NCBI GenBank assembly: GCA_043736395.1
Contig: JAYTCQ010000245.1
Span: forward strand, 1 to 59,745
Origin: JAFDVL01 sp043736395
GTDB lineage: Bacteria > Acidobacteriota > Blastocatellia > RBC074
Length of the DNA stretch: 59,745 bases
Direction of reading: 5' to 3'
In this document: in pieces, positions 17,244 through 26,037 of the stretch
Numbering within the stretch: the stretch's first letter is position 1
Layout: every line of letters begins with the position of its first letter
Position numbers and translations under genes: made by a program
Notes under the pieces: model-generated
What the model saw: only the letters and a program-made list of their open reading frames with translations
Database searches by the model: none
What the model was told of the DNA's origin: nothing

Positions 17244-18095
17244 ATGCGAACTATTTCATCGTTGCCCCCTGAATTAACGCGGATTTTATTCGATGCTGGA
17301 AACAGCATTGTAGTTTTAGTTGAAGGCGAAGGTGATCGTGAAGTCTTATGCGAATGGTTTAAAGAAGATGTGGAAGTAGAATTTTATGCATGTGGTGGCA
17401 TTGCTCCATTGACCAAATTGCTAAATGAATTGCTCACCCTTGGCACATTGAAACGAGCGTACGGCATCACAGATCGGGACTTTCGTTCAGATGAAGAAGT
17501 GAAAGCTTCATACTTAGAAAACTCGCATCAATTTATTTTGCAGCGTTATGCAATGGAAAATTATTTGCTTGAAACAAAAACGTTGTGGGAAGTGCTGAAA
17601 GAACGCTATCCAGAAATTACCGAACACTTGCCAGACGAAAATGCGATGACAGCAAATCTTTTAGAACGATGTCAATTGCTGAAAAGTATTATGGCTGCGA
17701 ATTGGGTTTTTTCTGACAAGAACAAAGCGCAAGAACAAGCGACAGGTGAAACGGCAAAATTAGAATATTTTACAACTGGACACGCATTGGAACGGCACAT
17801 TGTAATTCAACAAGCAGCAATCGAAATGCAATGCGCAGAAGCTGACGCCGAAACGCTGATTGCAGAAAAAGAACAATTCATCGAAAGCCGCCTCACACAA
17901 CTTGCGATAGCGCATCAGGTCATTGATGGAAAGCGTTTATTGCACTGGGTTCAGCGCGAACAATACAAAACTGGCGGAGAAGATTTCTTTCGTCGTCGCT
18001 TAATGCGAGAAGCGAAAATTCAAGGCTTGCCCGCCGACATTATTGACATCATACGTGAAAGAATTATTGGTCGCAGCAATAAGCACTCAGCCTGA
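17244..18095 (+). CDS. DUF4435 (TOPRIM-like) protein, AriB-like partner of the ATPase
   Basis: The 283-residue protein shows TOPRIM-type acidic motifs in the DUF4435 arrangement: VLVEGEGD with E27, ITDRDF with D77 and D79, and RYAMENYLL with E105. The C-terminal 150 residues are helical, charged and unrecognised. DUF4435 occurs in AriB, the toxic effector nuclease of PARIS, which is held by the ATPase until a phage trigger appears. It follows the ATPase by 9 bases and must be co-transcribed. It converges on the sialidase-like gene with a 3-base gap. Function as nuclease effector is inferred from motifs and context. Confidence 0.72.
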   Translation: MRTISSLPPELTRILFDAGNSIVVLVEGEGDREVLCEWFKEDVEVEFYACGGIAPLTKLLNELLTLGTLKRAYGITDRDFRSDEEVKASYLENSHQFILQRYAMENYLLETKTLWEVLKERYPEITEHLPDENAMTANLLERCQLLKSIMAANWVFSDKNKAQEQATGETAKLEYFTTGHALERHIVIQQAAIEMQCAEADAETLIAEKEQFIESRLTQLAIAHQVIDGKRLLHWVQREQYKTGGEDFFRRRLMREAKIQGLPADIIDIIRERIIGRSNKHSA

Positions 18096-18098
18096 ATT

Positions 18099-19589
18099 TT
18101 ATCTCACAACTGCTTCCTGAGAATTCAATTTAAAATCAAAAATCGCCGCCGAAATTGCCAGTTCAGTCTTATTTGTGAAGTGCGTAAAGATCGGTACGAC
18201 GCGCCCGCCATACGCATCAATCCCGCTGTAATCTCCAAAGAAAACGCTTGGATTGCATTCAAATGGTTCGAGGTTGATTTTGTGATTGGTGAAGGTTTTT
18301 CCGCCGTCAATGCTGCGCGCTAAAGTCACTCCGGTTTTGGTTCCGCCGTGGTCGCGCCGATCATAAAAAATGACATTGACGGAACCGTCTATCGGGTCAA
18401 CTGCCATCCACGAAAAGAATTGGTCTTTTTTATTTTTGAGCTTGTCATCGTTGACGCGAATGGCTTCTGACCAACTGTTGCCGCCGTCGCGTGAAGCCAT
18501 CAAAAATACATCGTGATCGCCGTTGCGCGCGTCTATCCAATTGATATAAATCGTCCCGCGATTTTTTCCGTTGCTGGTGTCAACTTTCGTAATCGGCATT
18601 CCGTTGCTGCGATTGATGCCGGGGATTTTTGTGTCCCATCCGCCCGGCGTATTCATAATCACTTTGTCCTTGCCGAACGTCACTCCGCCATCCAAAGATT
18701 TATCGAAGTAAAGTCCTTGCGGCCCTGCCCAGATTAAATAGACTTCTCCTTTCGGCCCAATCGCAGGCATTGCGCCTTCCAAAGTATTGTCATCGTCGCG
18801 GCAATCTCCAGGCATATCGGAAACGCGAAATGGCATCGCAAAAGTTTTTCCTCCATCCGGCGAAGCGGAGAAAAAAATATTTGAATGATCTTCAGGAGCG
18901 GCGCTGCCATAGACATCAAAGCGCGTCCAGGCAACATATAAATAATTTTTGTAGGGTGAGCCGAGAACGTTGTCAGTCACAATCGCAGGCTTATCTTCAA
19001 AGGGTGTGACGGAATTTATGTGGTCAACGACGGGGATTGGTTCCGCCCAGTTTTTGCCTTCATCACGTGAAGCACTAATCCAAATTCCAGAGATGGCTTT
19101 CAGCGGACGCGCAACGCGAATGCCTTCAAATGAGATGTAGGAATGATAAGCAAAGCCTTCGCCGCTGATGGAAATTTGATCATCACCCTGCGTCAATCCG
19201 CGTGAGTTCTGCGCGATAATCGTGGTCCAGGTTTTTCCGCCATCATTCGAGACATAACGAACGTTGTTGACGCGCGGCTGTCCGGGTCTGCCGTACTGAA
19301 AAGATACGCCGATGATGTTGTCAGGATTTTTAGGGTTAATCGCTACGGAGCATTCGCCAGGGTTCACGGCATTGGCGTCAGTGACGCGGACTACGCGATG
19401 TGTTTGCGCCAGCGATTGCGAGGAGATGGATAAAACGAGAAGGGCAAAAGGAACGAATAAATTTAACGCAAGGGGACAAAGGGTCAAGGGGGCAAAGTTT
19501 CTAACTAAGCTAAATTTATTTGACCCTTTGATCCTTTGTCCCTTTGCGTTAAAAAAATTAAATTTGTGACCTACAAAATTAAATTTCAT
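18099..19589 (-). CDS. Secreted sialidase-like Asp-box (BNR) propeller protein
   Basis: At least five Asp-box repeats (S-x-D-x-G-x-[TNS]-[WF]) are visible: SNDGGKTW, SRDEGKNW, SPDGGKTF, SRDGGNSW and SIDGGKTF, as in sialidases and related six-bladed propellers. The catalytic Arg triad of true sialidases was not identified, so enzymatic activity is unproven. The N-terminus is odd: the first 42 residues of the 496-residue ORF are encoded by a palindromic repeat, and the actual signal peptide appears to start only at NLFVPFALLVLSISSQSLAQ. No good start codon precedes that segment, so the ATG at 19589 is kept by default. Confidence 0.75.
   Translation of the reverse strand: MKFNFVGHKFNFFNAKGQRIKGSNKFSLVRNFAPLTLCPLALNLFVPFALLVLSISSQSLAQTHRVVRVTDANAVNPGECSVAINPKNPDNIIGVSFQYGRPGQPRVNNVRYVSNDGGKTWTTIIAQNSRGLTQGDDQISISGEGFAYHSYISFEGIRVARPLKAISGIWISASRDEGKNWAEPIPVVDHINSVTPFEDKPAIVTDNVLGSPYKNYLYVAWTRFDVYGSAAPEDHSNIFFSASPDGGKTFAMPFRVSDMPGDCRDDDNTLEGAMPAIGPKGEVYLIWAGPQGLYFDKSLDGGVTFGKDKVIMNTPGGWDTKIPGINRSNGMPITKVDTSNGKNRGTIYINWIDARNGDHDVFLMASRDGGNSWSEAIRVNDDKLKNKKDQFFSWMAVDPIDGSVNVIFYDRRDHGGTKTGVTLARSIDGGKTFTNHKINLEPFECNPSVFFGDYSGIDAYGGRVVPIFTHFTNKTELAISAAIFDFKLNSQEAVVR
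19463..19553. repeat. Palindromic repeat overlapping the 5' end of the sialidase-like gene
   Basis: Near-perfect arms (TTTAACGCAAGGGGACAAA at 19463-19481 against TTTGTCCCTTTGCGTTAAA at 19535-19553, one mismatch) with an inner GGGTCAA/TTGACCC pair. It encodes residues about 13-42 of the ORF and looks like an intergenic element that became translated or moved the start. Confidence 0.7.
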
Positions 19590-19610
19590 GAAATTTTTGA
19601 CGGGAGCTGA

Positions 19611-20276
19611 TTAATCAAAAAACGAAGCAATTTCTGGCAAAGACTTTTTGCCGATGTTCGGTACTGTAGCATCTTCGGCAGGATAACCTACGACCAATAA
19701 TAAATAGGGTTTTTCGTTTGTCGGGCGTCCAAGCATTTTGTTCAGAAAGCCCATCGGACTCGGCGTGTGCGTCAGCGAAACTAATCCGGCGTTGTGAATC
19801 GCTGTAATTAAAATTCCGGTCGCGATGCCAACGGATTCGGCGACGTAATAATTTTTTACTTTTCTTCCATCCGGTAACACACCGTAACTTTGCGAAAAAA
19901 TTACAATTAAATATGGGGCAATTTCGAGGAAAGGCTTCTCTTTATTGGTTCCAAGTGGAGCCAGCGCGTCCAACCATTCCTGCGGTGCGCGTCGCTCATA
20001 AAATTCCTGTTCTTCCTTTTCGGCGGCGATGCGAATTTTATTTTTGAGTTCTGGATTGTTGACGACGACGAAATGCCAGGGTTGCAGATTGGCTCCGCTG
20101 GGAGCGCTGCCTGCGGCGGTCAGGCAATCTTCAATTAATTCACGCGGAACGGAGCGATCAGAAAAATCTCGGACGGTGCGGCGCGTGAGCATTTGCTGGC
20201 GGAAGGATTGTGCGCATTGCTGCATTTTTTCAGGAGGATATTCGCGCCAGTCATTCAGTGAAATAAAATCTTTCAT
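19611..20276 (-). CDS. Nitroreductase-family flavoprotein (iodotyrosine deiodinase-like)
   Basis: The 221-residue protein starts its fold with RRTVRDFSDRSVPRELI and SAPSGANLQPWHFVVV, the FMN-phosphate-binding stretch of nitroreductases; the C-terminal half has NAGLVSLTHTPSPMGFLN and a GYPAEDA end. The SGAN-QPW pattern and the active-site-lid-like insert resemble the iodotyrosine deiodinase/BluB side of the family. It is probably a cytoplasmic FMN enzyme reducing nitro, quinone or halogenated aromatics. It is separated from the next gene by a long palindrome. Confidence 0.85.
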   Translation of the reverse strand: MKDFISLNDWREYPPEKMQQCAQSFRQQMLTRRTVRDFSDRSVPRELIEDCLTAAGSAPSGANLQPWHFVVVNNPELKNKIRIAAEKEEQEFYERRAPQEWLDALAPLGTNKEKPFLEIAPYLIVIFSQSYGVLPDGRKVKNYYVAESVGIATGILITAIHNAGLVSLTHTPSPMGFLNKMLGRPTNEKPYLLLVVGYPAEDATVPNIGKKSLPEIASFFD

Positions 20277-20287
20277 ATGTCATCGAA

Positions 20288-20396
20288 TGCAGAAGCCCGC
20301 ACGCAGTAAGGGCGCTATTACTCAAAATAGTTAAATCAGAAAACTGCAAAAGTCTGCCTCGCATACTGGCGCCCTTACTGCGTGCGGGCTACTGCA
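20288..20396. repeat. Intergenic palindrome, 28-bp arms with one mismatch
   Basis: Arms at 20288-20315 and 20369-20396; the inner 22 bases (AGCCCGCACGCAGTAAGGGC, then GC) match perfectly. It fills the gap between the transporter and the nitroreductase gene. It could serve as a bidirectional RNA hairpin or be a mobile element. Confidence 0.8.
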
Positions 20397-20401
20397 ATTT
20401 T

Positions 20402-21913
20402 TTACCACCAGCCAAGAATCTTCCACCACAATAATCCGATGCCACCCCAAATCGCAATATTCGAGAATGAAGTAATCAAGCCCAACTTCCACCATGTTTG
20501 TTGTTTGACGTAGCCCGTCCCGAAAAATATTGGCCCCGGCGTCGTCCCGTAATGAGTTAGCGAAGCATTGAGGTTAGAAAAATATGCAAGCACTAGCACA
20601 GCCAGATACGGAGGCGCTCCGGCAGCCGTGACGACGACTAAAAACGGTACGAACATTGCTGTAATATGTGCGGTGATGCTGGCGAACCCATAGTGCGCAT
20701 AAAAATAAATCAACGCGAGTGCTGCGAGTGCTGCGCTCCATTTCCATCCGGTGGTAAAGCTGGCCGCGACTTCGGCAAATCGTTTGGTCAGCCCGGTTTC
20801 GCCCAGAGCTTCCCCCATTCGAACCATTCCGCCGTACCAGATAAAAACATCCCACGCGCCGCGCTCAGCAATCATATCTTCCCAATCAATAACTTTGGTC
20901 AGGATCAGGGCAGAACAGCCAATCAGGGCGACGACCGGATAGTCAATTTTGTGCAGCCAGTTCGCGGTCGCCCATAAAAAAGCGACCGACAGAAAAATAC
21001 CGAGCATTAGTTTTTCATGAAACGAAGTCGGGCCGAGTATTTCTAATTCCTTATTAGCAAAATCGCGCGCACCAGGCGTATGTGTAACTTCGGGCGGAAA
21101 GAAGCGATACACTATAAACCCAGTAGCAGCCAATGAAATCAGGCCTGGGACGATGCCTCCGATCATCCAGCGGGCATAATTTAAGTCAACTACGCCTTGT
21201 GTCGTTTGAAAGGCAAATTTTTGAATGAGCAGGTTTCCGGCCTGTCCGGTCAGGAACATCGCGCAGATAATGACTTCGCATTGATAGATAAAAACCATCA
21301 GAAATGCGCCGAGGCGTCCGGCGGTTTCTCCAGGATGTGAGTCGTAGGCTTCGGCGACACTTTTGGCAATCGGAAATGTGATGCCGCCACACCTCGCTCC
21401 ATTCGATGGAATCACGGTTGCGAGCAGCATATCCGTTCCCACCAGCGCATAGCCGAGTCCCAACGAACGATGTCCAATGGCGCGAATAAATATTAAGGCA
21501 ATGCGCCTGCCAAGTCCTGTTTTCAGCATTCCACGCGCCATGAAAAATGCAGCGAGGACTAACCACACGACAGGATCGGCGTAACCCAAAAGAATATATT
21601 TCAGGCGTAACGTCTCAATGGCTTTAAGGTCAGTGGGATTTGAAAGGGTTCTGATCGCAGCATCTGACAGCGGCATGGATTTCGTCACCGCCAATGCTGT
21701 GAGTCCGAGCAAAACCATCGCGCTGCCGGATAAAGGTCGCACGATAGAGCCGATAATCGTCGAAACAAAAATTGCCAGCAACCGCCATGATTCGGGCTTA
21801 ATTCCCTCCGGCGGAGTGATCGCGGCAATGGCAAGTCCACTGCCAATGACGAGAATCCATTTGATCAGCTGAGAGCTTGCAGTTGGGGGCGTAGTAGAAG
21901 TTGGGGATGCCAT
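20402..21913 (-). CDS. DASS/SLC13-family anion transporter (dicarboxylate type)
   Basis: The 503-residue polytopic protein has about a dozen hydrophobic segments and the DASS family features: ATVIPSNGARCGG (the first substrate/sodium SNT-like clamp) and NLNASLTHYGTTPGPIFFG (the second clamp of CitT/SodiT1-type members). These carriers import or exchange citrate, malate, 2-oxoglutarate or similar dicarboxylates, driven by sodium or antiport. ATG at 21911-21913 is 32 bases after the clpA stop on the same strand. The exact substrate cannot be told. Confidence 0.88.
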   Translation of the reverse strand: MASPTSTTPPTASSQLIKWILVIGSGLAIAAITPPEGIKPESWRLLAIFVSTIIGSIVRPLSGSAMVLLGLTALAVTKSMPLSDAAIRTLSNPTDLKAIETLRLKYILLGYADPVVWLVLAAFFMARGMLKTGLGRRIALIFIRAIGHRSLGLGYALVGTDMLLATVIPSNGARCGGITFPIAKSVAEAYDSHPGETAGRLGAFLMVFIYQCEVIICAMFLTGQAGNLLIQKFAFQTTQGVVDLNYARWMIGGIVPGLISLAATGFIVYRFFPPEVTHTPGARDFANKELEILGPTSFHEKLMLGIFLSVAFLWATANWLHKIDYPVVALIGCSALILTKVIDWEDMIAERGAWDVFIWYGGMVRMGEALGETGLTKRFAEVAASFTTGWKWSAALAALALIYFYAHYGFASITAHITAMFVPFLVVVTAAGAPPYLAVLVLAYFSNLNASLTHYGTTPGPIFFGTGYVKQQTWWKLGLITSFSNIAIWGGIGLLWWKILGWW

Positions 21914-21945
21914 TAGTTAGAGGGAAATCCTAGGTGAAAGCTGAA

Positions 21946-24201
21946 TCAACAATTCAACTTAATATCGTCTTCGCTCACGCTGACGACGACCGTTCCACCC
22001 TGTTGCAATTTGCCGAAAAGAATTTCATCGGCGAGAGGTTCTTTGATTTTTGACTGCACTAAACGCGCCATCGGACGCGCTCCAAATAATTTATCGTAGC
22101 CTTTTTTCGCTAACCATTGACGTGCTTCATCGGTTAATTCAATCGTCACTTGTTTTTCAGCGAGCATGACTTGAACTTCCTTGATGAACTTATCTACGAC
22201 ACGCAGGGAGACTTCAAAAGAGAGCGGTTCAAAAGCAATCCATCCGTCTAAGCGGTTACGGAATTCGGGCGTAAACATTCGCTCAATCGCGCCTTTGCCT
22301 TTGCTGCCACTGGCGGCGGTGACATTGTCTCCGGTCTTGAAGCCGATGCCTTCCGAACTCATTTCACGCGCGCCGGCATTGGTTGTCATCAAAACAATCA
22401 CATTGCGGAAGTCGGCTTTTTTGCCGTTGTTGTCCGTGAGCGTCGCGTGATCCATGACCTGTAATAAAATATTGAAAAGATCAGGATGCGCTTTTTCAAT
22501 TTCATCCAACAGCAGCACACAATGCGGTGCTTTATTAATGGCATCCGTTAGCAATCCGCCCTGATCGAATCCGACGTAGCCTGGCGGCGCGCCGATTAAA
22601 CGCGAAACGGTATGCTTTTCCATGTATTCGCTCATGTCAAAGCGCAGGAATTCAATGCCGAGAGTTTTCGCTAATTGTTTGGCAAGTTCAGTTTTTCCAA
22701 CTCCGGTCGGGCCTGACAACAGGAAGCTGCCGACAGGTTTAGTTGGTGTACTAAGTCCAGCTCGCGAAAGTTTGATGGAGCGAACGACTTGCGCAATGGC
22801 GTGATCCTGTCCGTAAATCACAGCCTTCAATTCTGTCTCGAGCACTTGAAGGCGATCTTTGTCGGAAACAGAAACTGTTTTTGGCGGAATTTTGGCGATG
22901 CGAGCCACGATTAATTCAATGTCATGCGCGGTGATTTCTTTTGGACGAAGTTCAGCCGACATCATTTTAACTGCGGCTCCGGCTTCATCCATGATGTCAA
23001 TTGCTTTGTCTGGCAGGAAGCGATCATTGATGTATTTGGCGGCCAATTCGGCAGCAGCTTTGATGGATTCTTCCGTGAACGAAATGCCATGATGCGCTTC
23101 GTAAGTTGGCTTTAATCCGTGCAAAATTTTAATCGTATCTTCGAGGCTTGGTTCACCGACTTCGATTTTCTGGAAGCGGCGAGCCAACGCGCGATCACGT
23201 TCGAAGGAGGCTTTGTATTCAGGGTACGTCGTCGAACCGATGCAGCGAATTTCTCCACTGGCGAGGGCGGGTTTGAGAATATTTGAAGCGTCCATCGAAC
23301 CACCACTAACTGCGCCAGCGCCGACAATCGTGTGAATTTCATCAATAAATAAAATTACGTTCGGCTTTTGTTTCAGTGCGGTAATGACCGCTTTCAAGCG
23401 TGCTTCAAATTCGCCACGATATTTTGTTCCGGCGAGTAAGGCTCCCATGTCCAGCGCATAAACTTCAGCATTTTTTAAAACATCCGGCACTTCGCCTTGT
23501 TGAATTTTCAGCGCGAGACCTTCGGCGATGGCGGTTTTTCCGACGCCAGGATCACCCACGTAAATCGGATTATTTTTGCGACGGCGACAAAGGACTTGAA
23601 TCGTCCGCGTGACTTCGGCTTCGCGTCCGATCAACGGATCAATGCGGCCTTTGGAAGCGCGTTCGATCAGGTTTTCGGTGAAGGCGGCGAGCGGATCGTT
23701 AATCGGCGCTTCTTCTTCCTCGTGTTCGTGCGGCAGCGTCGGTTCTTTCTCGCTTTCGCCATCGGCTTCAATTTTTGACACGCCGTGTGAAATATATTTC
23801 AAAACATCCAGCCGCGTGATGCCTTGCCGTTCCAATAAATACACGGCATAGGATCGGCGCTCCTGATAAATCGCGGCAAGGATGTTGCTCCCGTCAATTA
23901 ATTCCTGACCGGAACCTTGCGCTTGCAAAGTCGCGCGTTGCAGGACACGCTGAAAAGCCGGCGTTTGTTCAGGAATGCCATCGGCGCTATCGGGCAGCGG
24001 TTCGATTTTTTCATTTAAGAAAATTTCCAGTTCGCGTTGCAGCTTTTTGACATCGCCGCGACAATGTCGAATCACGTCGCGGGCGGTTCTATCCTGAAGC
24101 AACGATAACAGGACGTGTTCAAGGGTTAGAAATTCGTGGCGACGGTTAATGGCTTCGTTGAAGGCGCGATCAAGTGTTTCTTGTAATTCTCTGGTAAACA
24201 T
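21946..24201 (-). CDS. clpA: ATP-dependent Clp protease ATP-binding subunit ClpA
   Basis: The 751-residue protein has the N-terminal Clp_N repeat domain (1-140), AAA1 with GDPGVGKT and AAA2 with GPTGVGKT, both with Walker B and sensor motifs. The GIGF tripeptide loop near MTTNAGAREMSSEG matches the ClpP-docking IGL/IGF loop, so it should work with ClpP in protein unfolding and degradation. The long middle coiled coil of ClpB is missing, which supports ClpA. The adaptor gene clpS, usually just upstream, is not here; upstream is a divergent unknown gene 70 bases away. Confidence 0.93.
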   Translation of the reverse strand: MFTRELQETLDRAFNEAINRRHEFLTLEHVLLSLLQDRTARDVIRHCRGDVKKLQRELEIFLNEKIEPLPDSADGIPEQTPAFQRVLQRATLQAQGSGQELIDGSNILAAIYQERRSYAVYLLERQGITRLDVLKYISHGVSKIEADGESEKEPTLPHEHEEEEAPINDPLAAFTENLIERASKGRIDPLIGREAEVTRTIQVLCRRRKNNPIYVGDPGVGKTAIAEGLALKIQQGEVPDVLKNAEVYALDMGALLAGTKYRGEFEARLKAVITALKQKPNVILFIDEIHTIVGAGAVSGGSMDASNILKPALASGEIRCIGSTTYPEYKASFERDRALARRFQKIEVGEPSLEDTIKILHGLKPTYEAHHGISFTEESIKAAAELAAKYINDRFLPDKAIDIMDEAGAAVKMMSAELRPKEITAHDIELIVARIAKIPPKTVSVSDKDRLQVLETELKAVIYGQDHAIAQVVRSIKLSRAGLSTPTKPVGSFLLSGPTGVGKTELAKQLAKTLGIEFLRFDMSEYMEKHTVSRLIGAPPGYVGFDQGGLLTDAINKAPHCVLLLDEIEKAHPDLFNILLQVMDHATLTDNNGKKADFRNVIVLMTTNAGAREMSSEGIGFKTGDNVTAASGSKGKGAIERMFTPEFRNRLDGWIAFEPLSFEVSLRVVDKFIKEVQVMLAEKQVTIELTDEARQWLAKKGYDKLFGARPMARLVQSKIKEPLADEILFGKLQQGGTVVVSVSEDDIKLNC

Positions 24202-24274
24202 ATAGACAACTCTTACGGATGAAAATTATGACGGCGTATTCTAGCACGCTGAGGATTTAGAGAGGAATGAAGTG

Positions 24275-25429
24275 ATGAGAAATGTTAGAAGTTGGAATTT
24301 TTGGAAGCATCGGCAGACAGGAAAAAAGGGACAGAAAAAAACGAACCAACAAATCCTGAAGAAAAAAGTTCCCGGACAACTTGTCAGGATTCGGCTCACC
24401 TGTAGCCTTACATCCGCTAAATTTTTCCTGTCCCTTTTTTCCTGTCTGCTTTTTTTCAGCCAGATTTCAGCGCAGGCTCCCGCGCAGGAATTCGCCGTCA
24501 TCGAAGGGCATTTTCACGACGGATTGGGAACCTTTGCTGAACTTGTCCTGGCGAATGCTTTGATTGCGCAAAACCAACTGCCGCAAAAACCGTTCGACCT
24601 GAAAAAAAGCCGCGACAAAATGACAGCGGCGATTGCTTCATTGCCCGAAGCGCATCCCAGCCGAAATATTTTTTTGACGGAAATCGCCAACATTGAAAAA
24701 GCGGCACCGCTCGGAGCTGATGAAATTATCAAAAACGCTCACGGCAAATTAGTCGCGGTCAGGCACACTTCGCTGGAATTTTCTGAGGCCAAAGCCGGGG
24801 ATATTAAACTGGAATTTTCTGATCGCGCGCCCTTACCGATTTCCGTCAAAACCGATAAATCCCACAAAGTCGCCGTCGCCGAAGGGCAAACACCAGACAT
24901 CGCCAACAAATGGGCTGCGCGATATTTTCGGATTGGCGAAGGCGAACTCAATCAATTTTTGACCGATACAGGTTTTGCTTCGATGAGTGAAGCGAAGTCG
25001 CATTACCTGAATATTTCCAATCTTGTCGCAAGAATTTTGATCAGCAAGCTGGCATTGAAAAATTGCGAACTGACAGATTTTAGTCAGGCTGAAGTTGGCA
25101 ACTTGGAAGCCGCAAAATATCTACTAAAACAGCTTCGTCACTTCAAGCACGGCAACGACGACAGCCGCGTCATTATCTTTGATCGTTCAAGTGCGACTGT
25201 GAAATGGGATTCGATTTTGGAAGGGATTGATCTGGACACATTAACCACCGACCGCATCACTTTTTTGCCTTCACGTCCACGCAAAGGAAATGCCATTGCT
25301 TCCGAGTTCGGAATCAAAATTGATGGACGCGCGGTTGTCTCATTTCAGATCAAACACAAACGCGGCAAAGCACGCGGGACTGATCGTCAATATGAATTTA
25401 GTGATATAACTACGAGGTTGAGAATTTAA
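24275..25429 (+). CDS. Unrecognised protein, possibly a HaeIII-like nuclease
   Basis: The ORF has 384 residues from the ATG at 24275 (GAGAGG nine bases upstream). Residues about 13-58 are encoded by a palindromic repeat and include a hydrophobic stretch, so the true start may lie later, for example TTG near GLGTFAELVLANAL. The rest looks globular and basic. The stretch GDIKLEF...PISVKTDKSHKVAVAEG...KWAARYF weakly recalls the D...SxKH core of HaeIII-type restriction enzymes, and the C-terminus is rich in basic residues. I do not recognise the family with certainty; a secreted protein remains possible. It is the first gene of a probable defence island. Confidence 0.4.
   Translation: MRNVRSWNFWKHRQTGKKGQKKTNQQILKKKVPGQLVRIRLTCSLTSAKFFLSLFSCLLFFSQISAQAPAQEFAVIEGHFHDGLGTFAELVLANALIAQNQLPQKPFDLKKSRDKMTAAIASLPEAHPSRNIFLTEIANIEKAAPLGADEIIKNAHGKLVAVRHTSLEFSEAKAGDIKLEFSDRAPLPISVKTDKSHKVAVAEGQTPDIANKWAARYFRIGEGELNQFLTDTGFASMSEAKSHYLNISNLVARILISKLALKNCELTDFSQAEVGNLEAAKYLLKQLRHFKHGNDDSRVIIFDRSSATVKWDSILEGIDLDTLTTDRITFLPSRPRKGNAIASEFGIKIDGRAVVSFQIKHKRGKARGTDRQYEFSDITTRLRI
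24313..24449. repeat. Palindromic repeat overlapping the 5' end of the ORF at 24275
   Basis: Arms GCAGACAGGAAAAAAGGGAC (from 24313) and its complement ending at 24449 match almost perfectly over 28 bases; a nested AATCCTGA/TCAGGATT pair lies inside. It is embedded in the first 60 codons of the ORF. Confidence 0.75.
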
Positions 25430-25492
25430 TGCAGATTAATAGACCGCGGAATTTACGGATCAGGCGGGTTTACGCGGGTCTGAATTTTATCA

Positions 25493-25609
25493 ACCACGGA
25501 GAGCACGGAGGACACGGAGAAAGGCGCGACCATTTGCATCAGACTGCTTGCTCGTCGGACGTTCCCCGCTCATCTCAAAAACCTCCGTGCGCTCCGTGTT
25601 CTCCGTGGT
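25493..25609. repeat. Intergenic palindrome of the CCACGGAG type
   Basis: ACCACGGAGAGCACGGAGG (from 25493) pairs with a near-complement at 25581-25609 (ending GTTCTCCGTGGT). It yields a spurious ORF of 63 codons (25429-25620) rich in His and Gly, which I do not count as a gene. Elements with this sequence style occur in unrelated bacterial genomes, as far as I recall. Confidence 0.75.
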
Positions 25610-25630
25610 CTATTTTTTAAAGGAGATTTT

Positions 25631-25864
25631 ATGTCCGACAAAACATCAAACATCACAACACACATGGCGCGAATGGCAATGAACCGCGACGATGAAGTCC
25701 GCGCCTGGGTTGAGCAATGGCTAAAAAACCAAGCACGTGAAAAATATTTGGCAAGTGGAGAGAGTGCAGAAACATTCGACAAACATTGGCTCTATGTGAA
25801 ACCGGAGACGATGCACGAAGGGGCGTTAGAAGCGTACAAGGCTTATGTGGAGCAACCAGATTAG
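25631..25864 (+). CDS. Small protein of unknown function (77 residues)
   Basis: A strong AAAGGAG seven bases before the ATG supports translation. The product is acidic to neutral and predicted helical (RDDEVRAWVEQWLKNQAREKY), without signal peptide or membrane segment, and no family is recognised. It sits between the unrecognised ORF and a remnant of a similar gene end, just before the fused ATPase-TOPRIM gene; a role as regulator or antitoxin-like partner would be guesswork. Confidence 0.6.
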   Translation: MSDKTSNITTHMARMAMNRDDEVRAWVEQWLKNQAREKYLASGESAETFDKHWLYVKPETMHEGALEAYKAYVEQPD

Positions 25865-25895
25865 AAGTTGTAACGCACAGGGCAACAAAATAAAG

Positions 25896-25927
25896 TTAGT
25901 GATATAACGACTAAACTGAGAATCTGA
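25896..25927 (+). pseudogene. Remnant of a second copy of the 3' end of the ORF at 24275
   Basis: The bases encode S-D-I-T-T-K-L-R-I-stop, against S-D-I-T-T-R-L-R-I-stop at the end of the gene at 25429 (25398-25429). The first 13 bases are identical in both copies. No further coding similarity upstream is obvious, so only the tail of a paralogue remains. The rest of 25928-26037 is AT-rich without recognised signals. Confidence 0.5.
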
Positions 25928-26037
25928 AAATCGGCTGCTAAAGCTAATATAGTAAAAAAAAATTATTGTTACAAAATAATTAGACCAGTAATATTCTCAC
26001 TTTGCTGAATATTAATCATTTTATCTGTCAACACGTT

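Noticed and set aside
25429..25620. 63-codon ORF with His/Gly-rich and Pro/Cys-rich halves
   Set aside because: It is the translation of a CCACGGAG-type palindrome; both halves are complementary strands of the same repeat, and there is no ribosome binding site.
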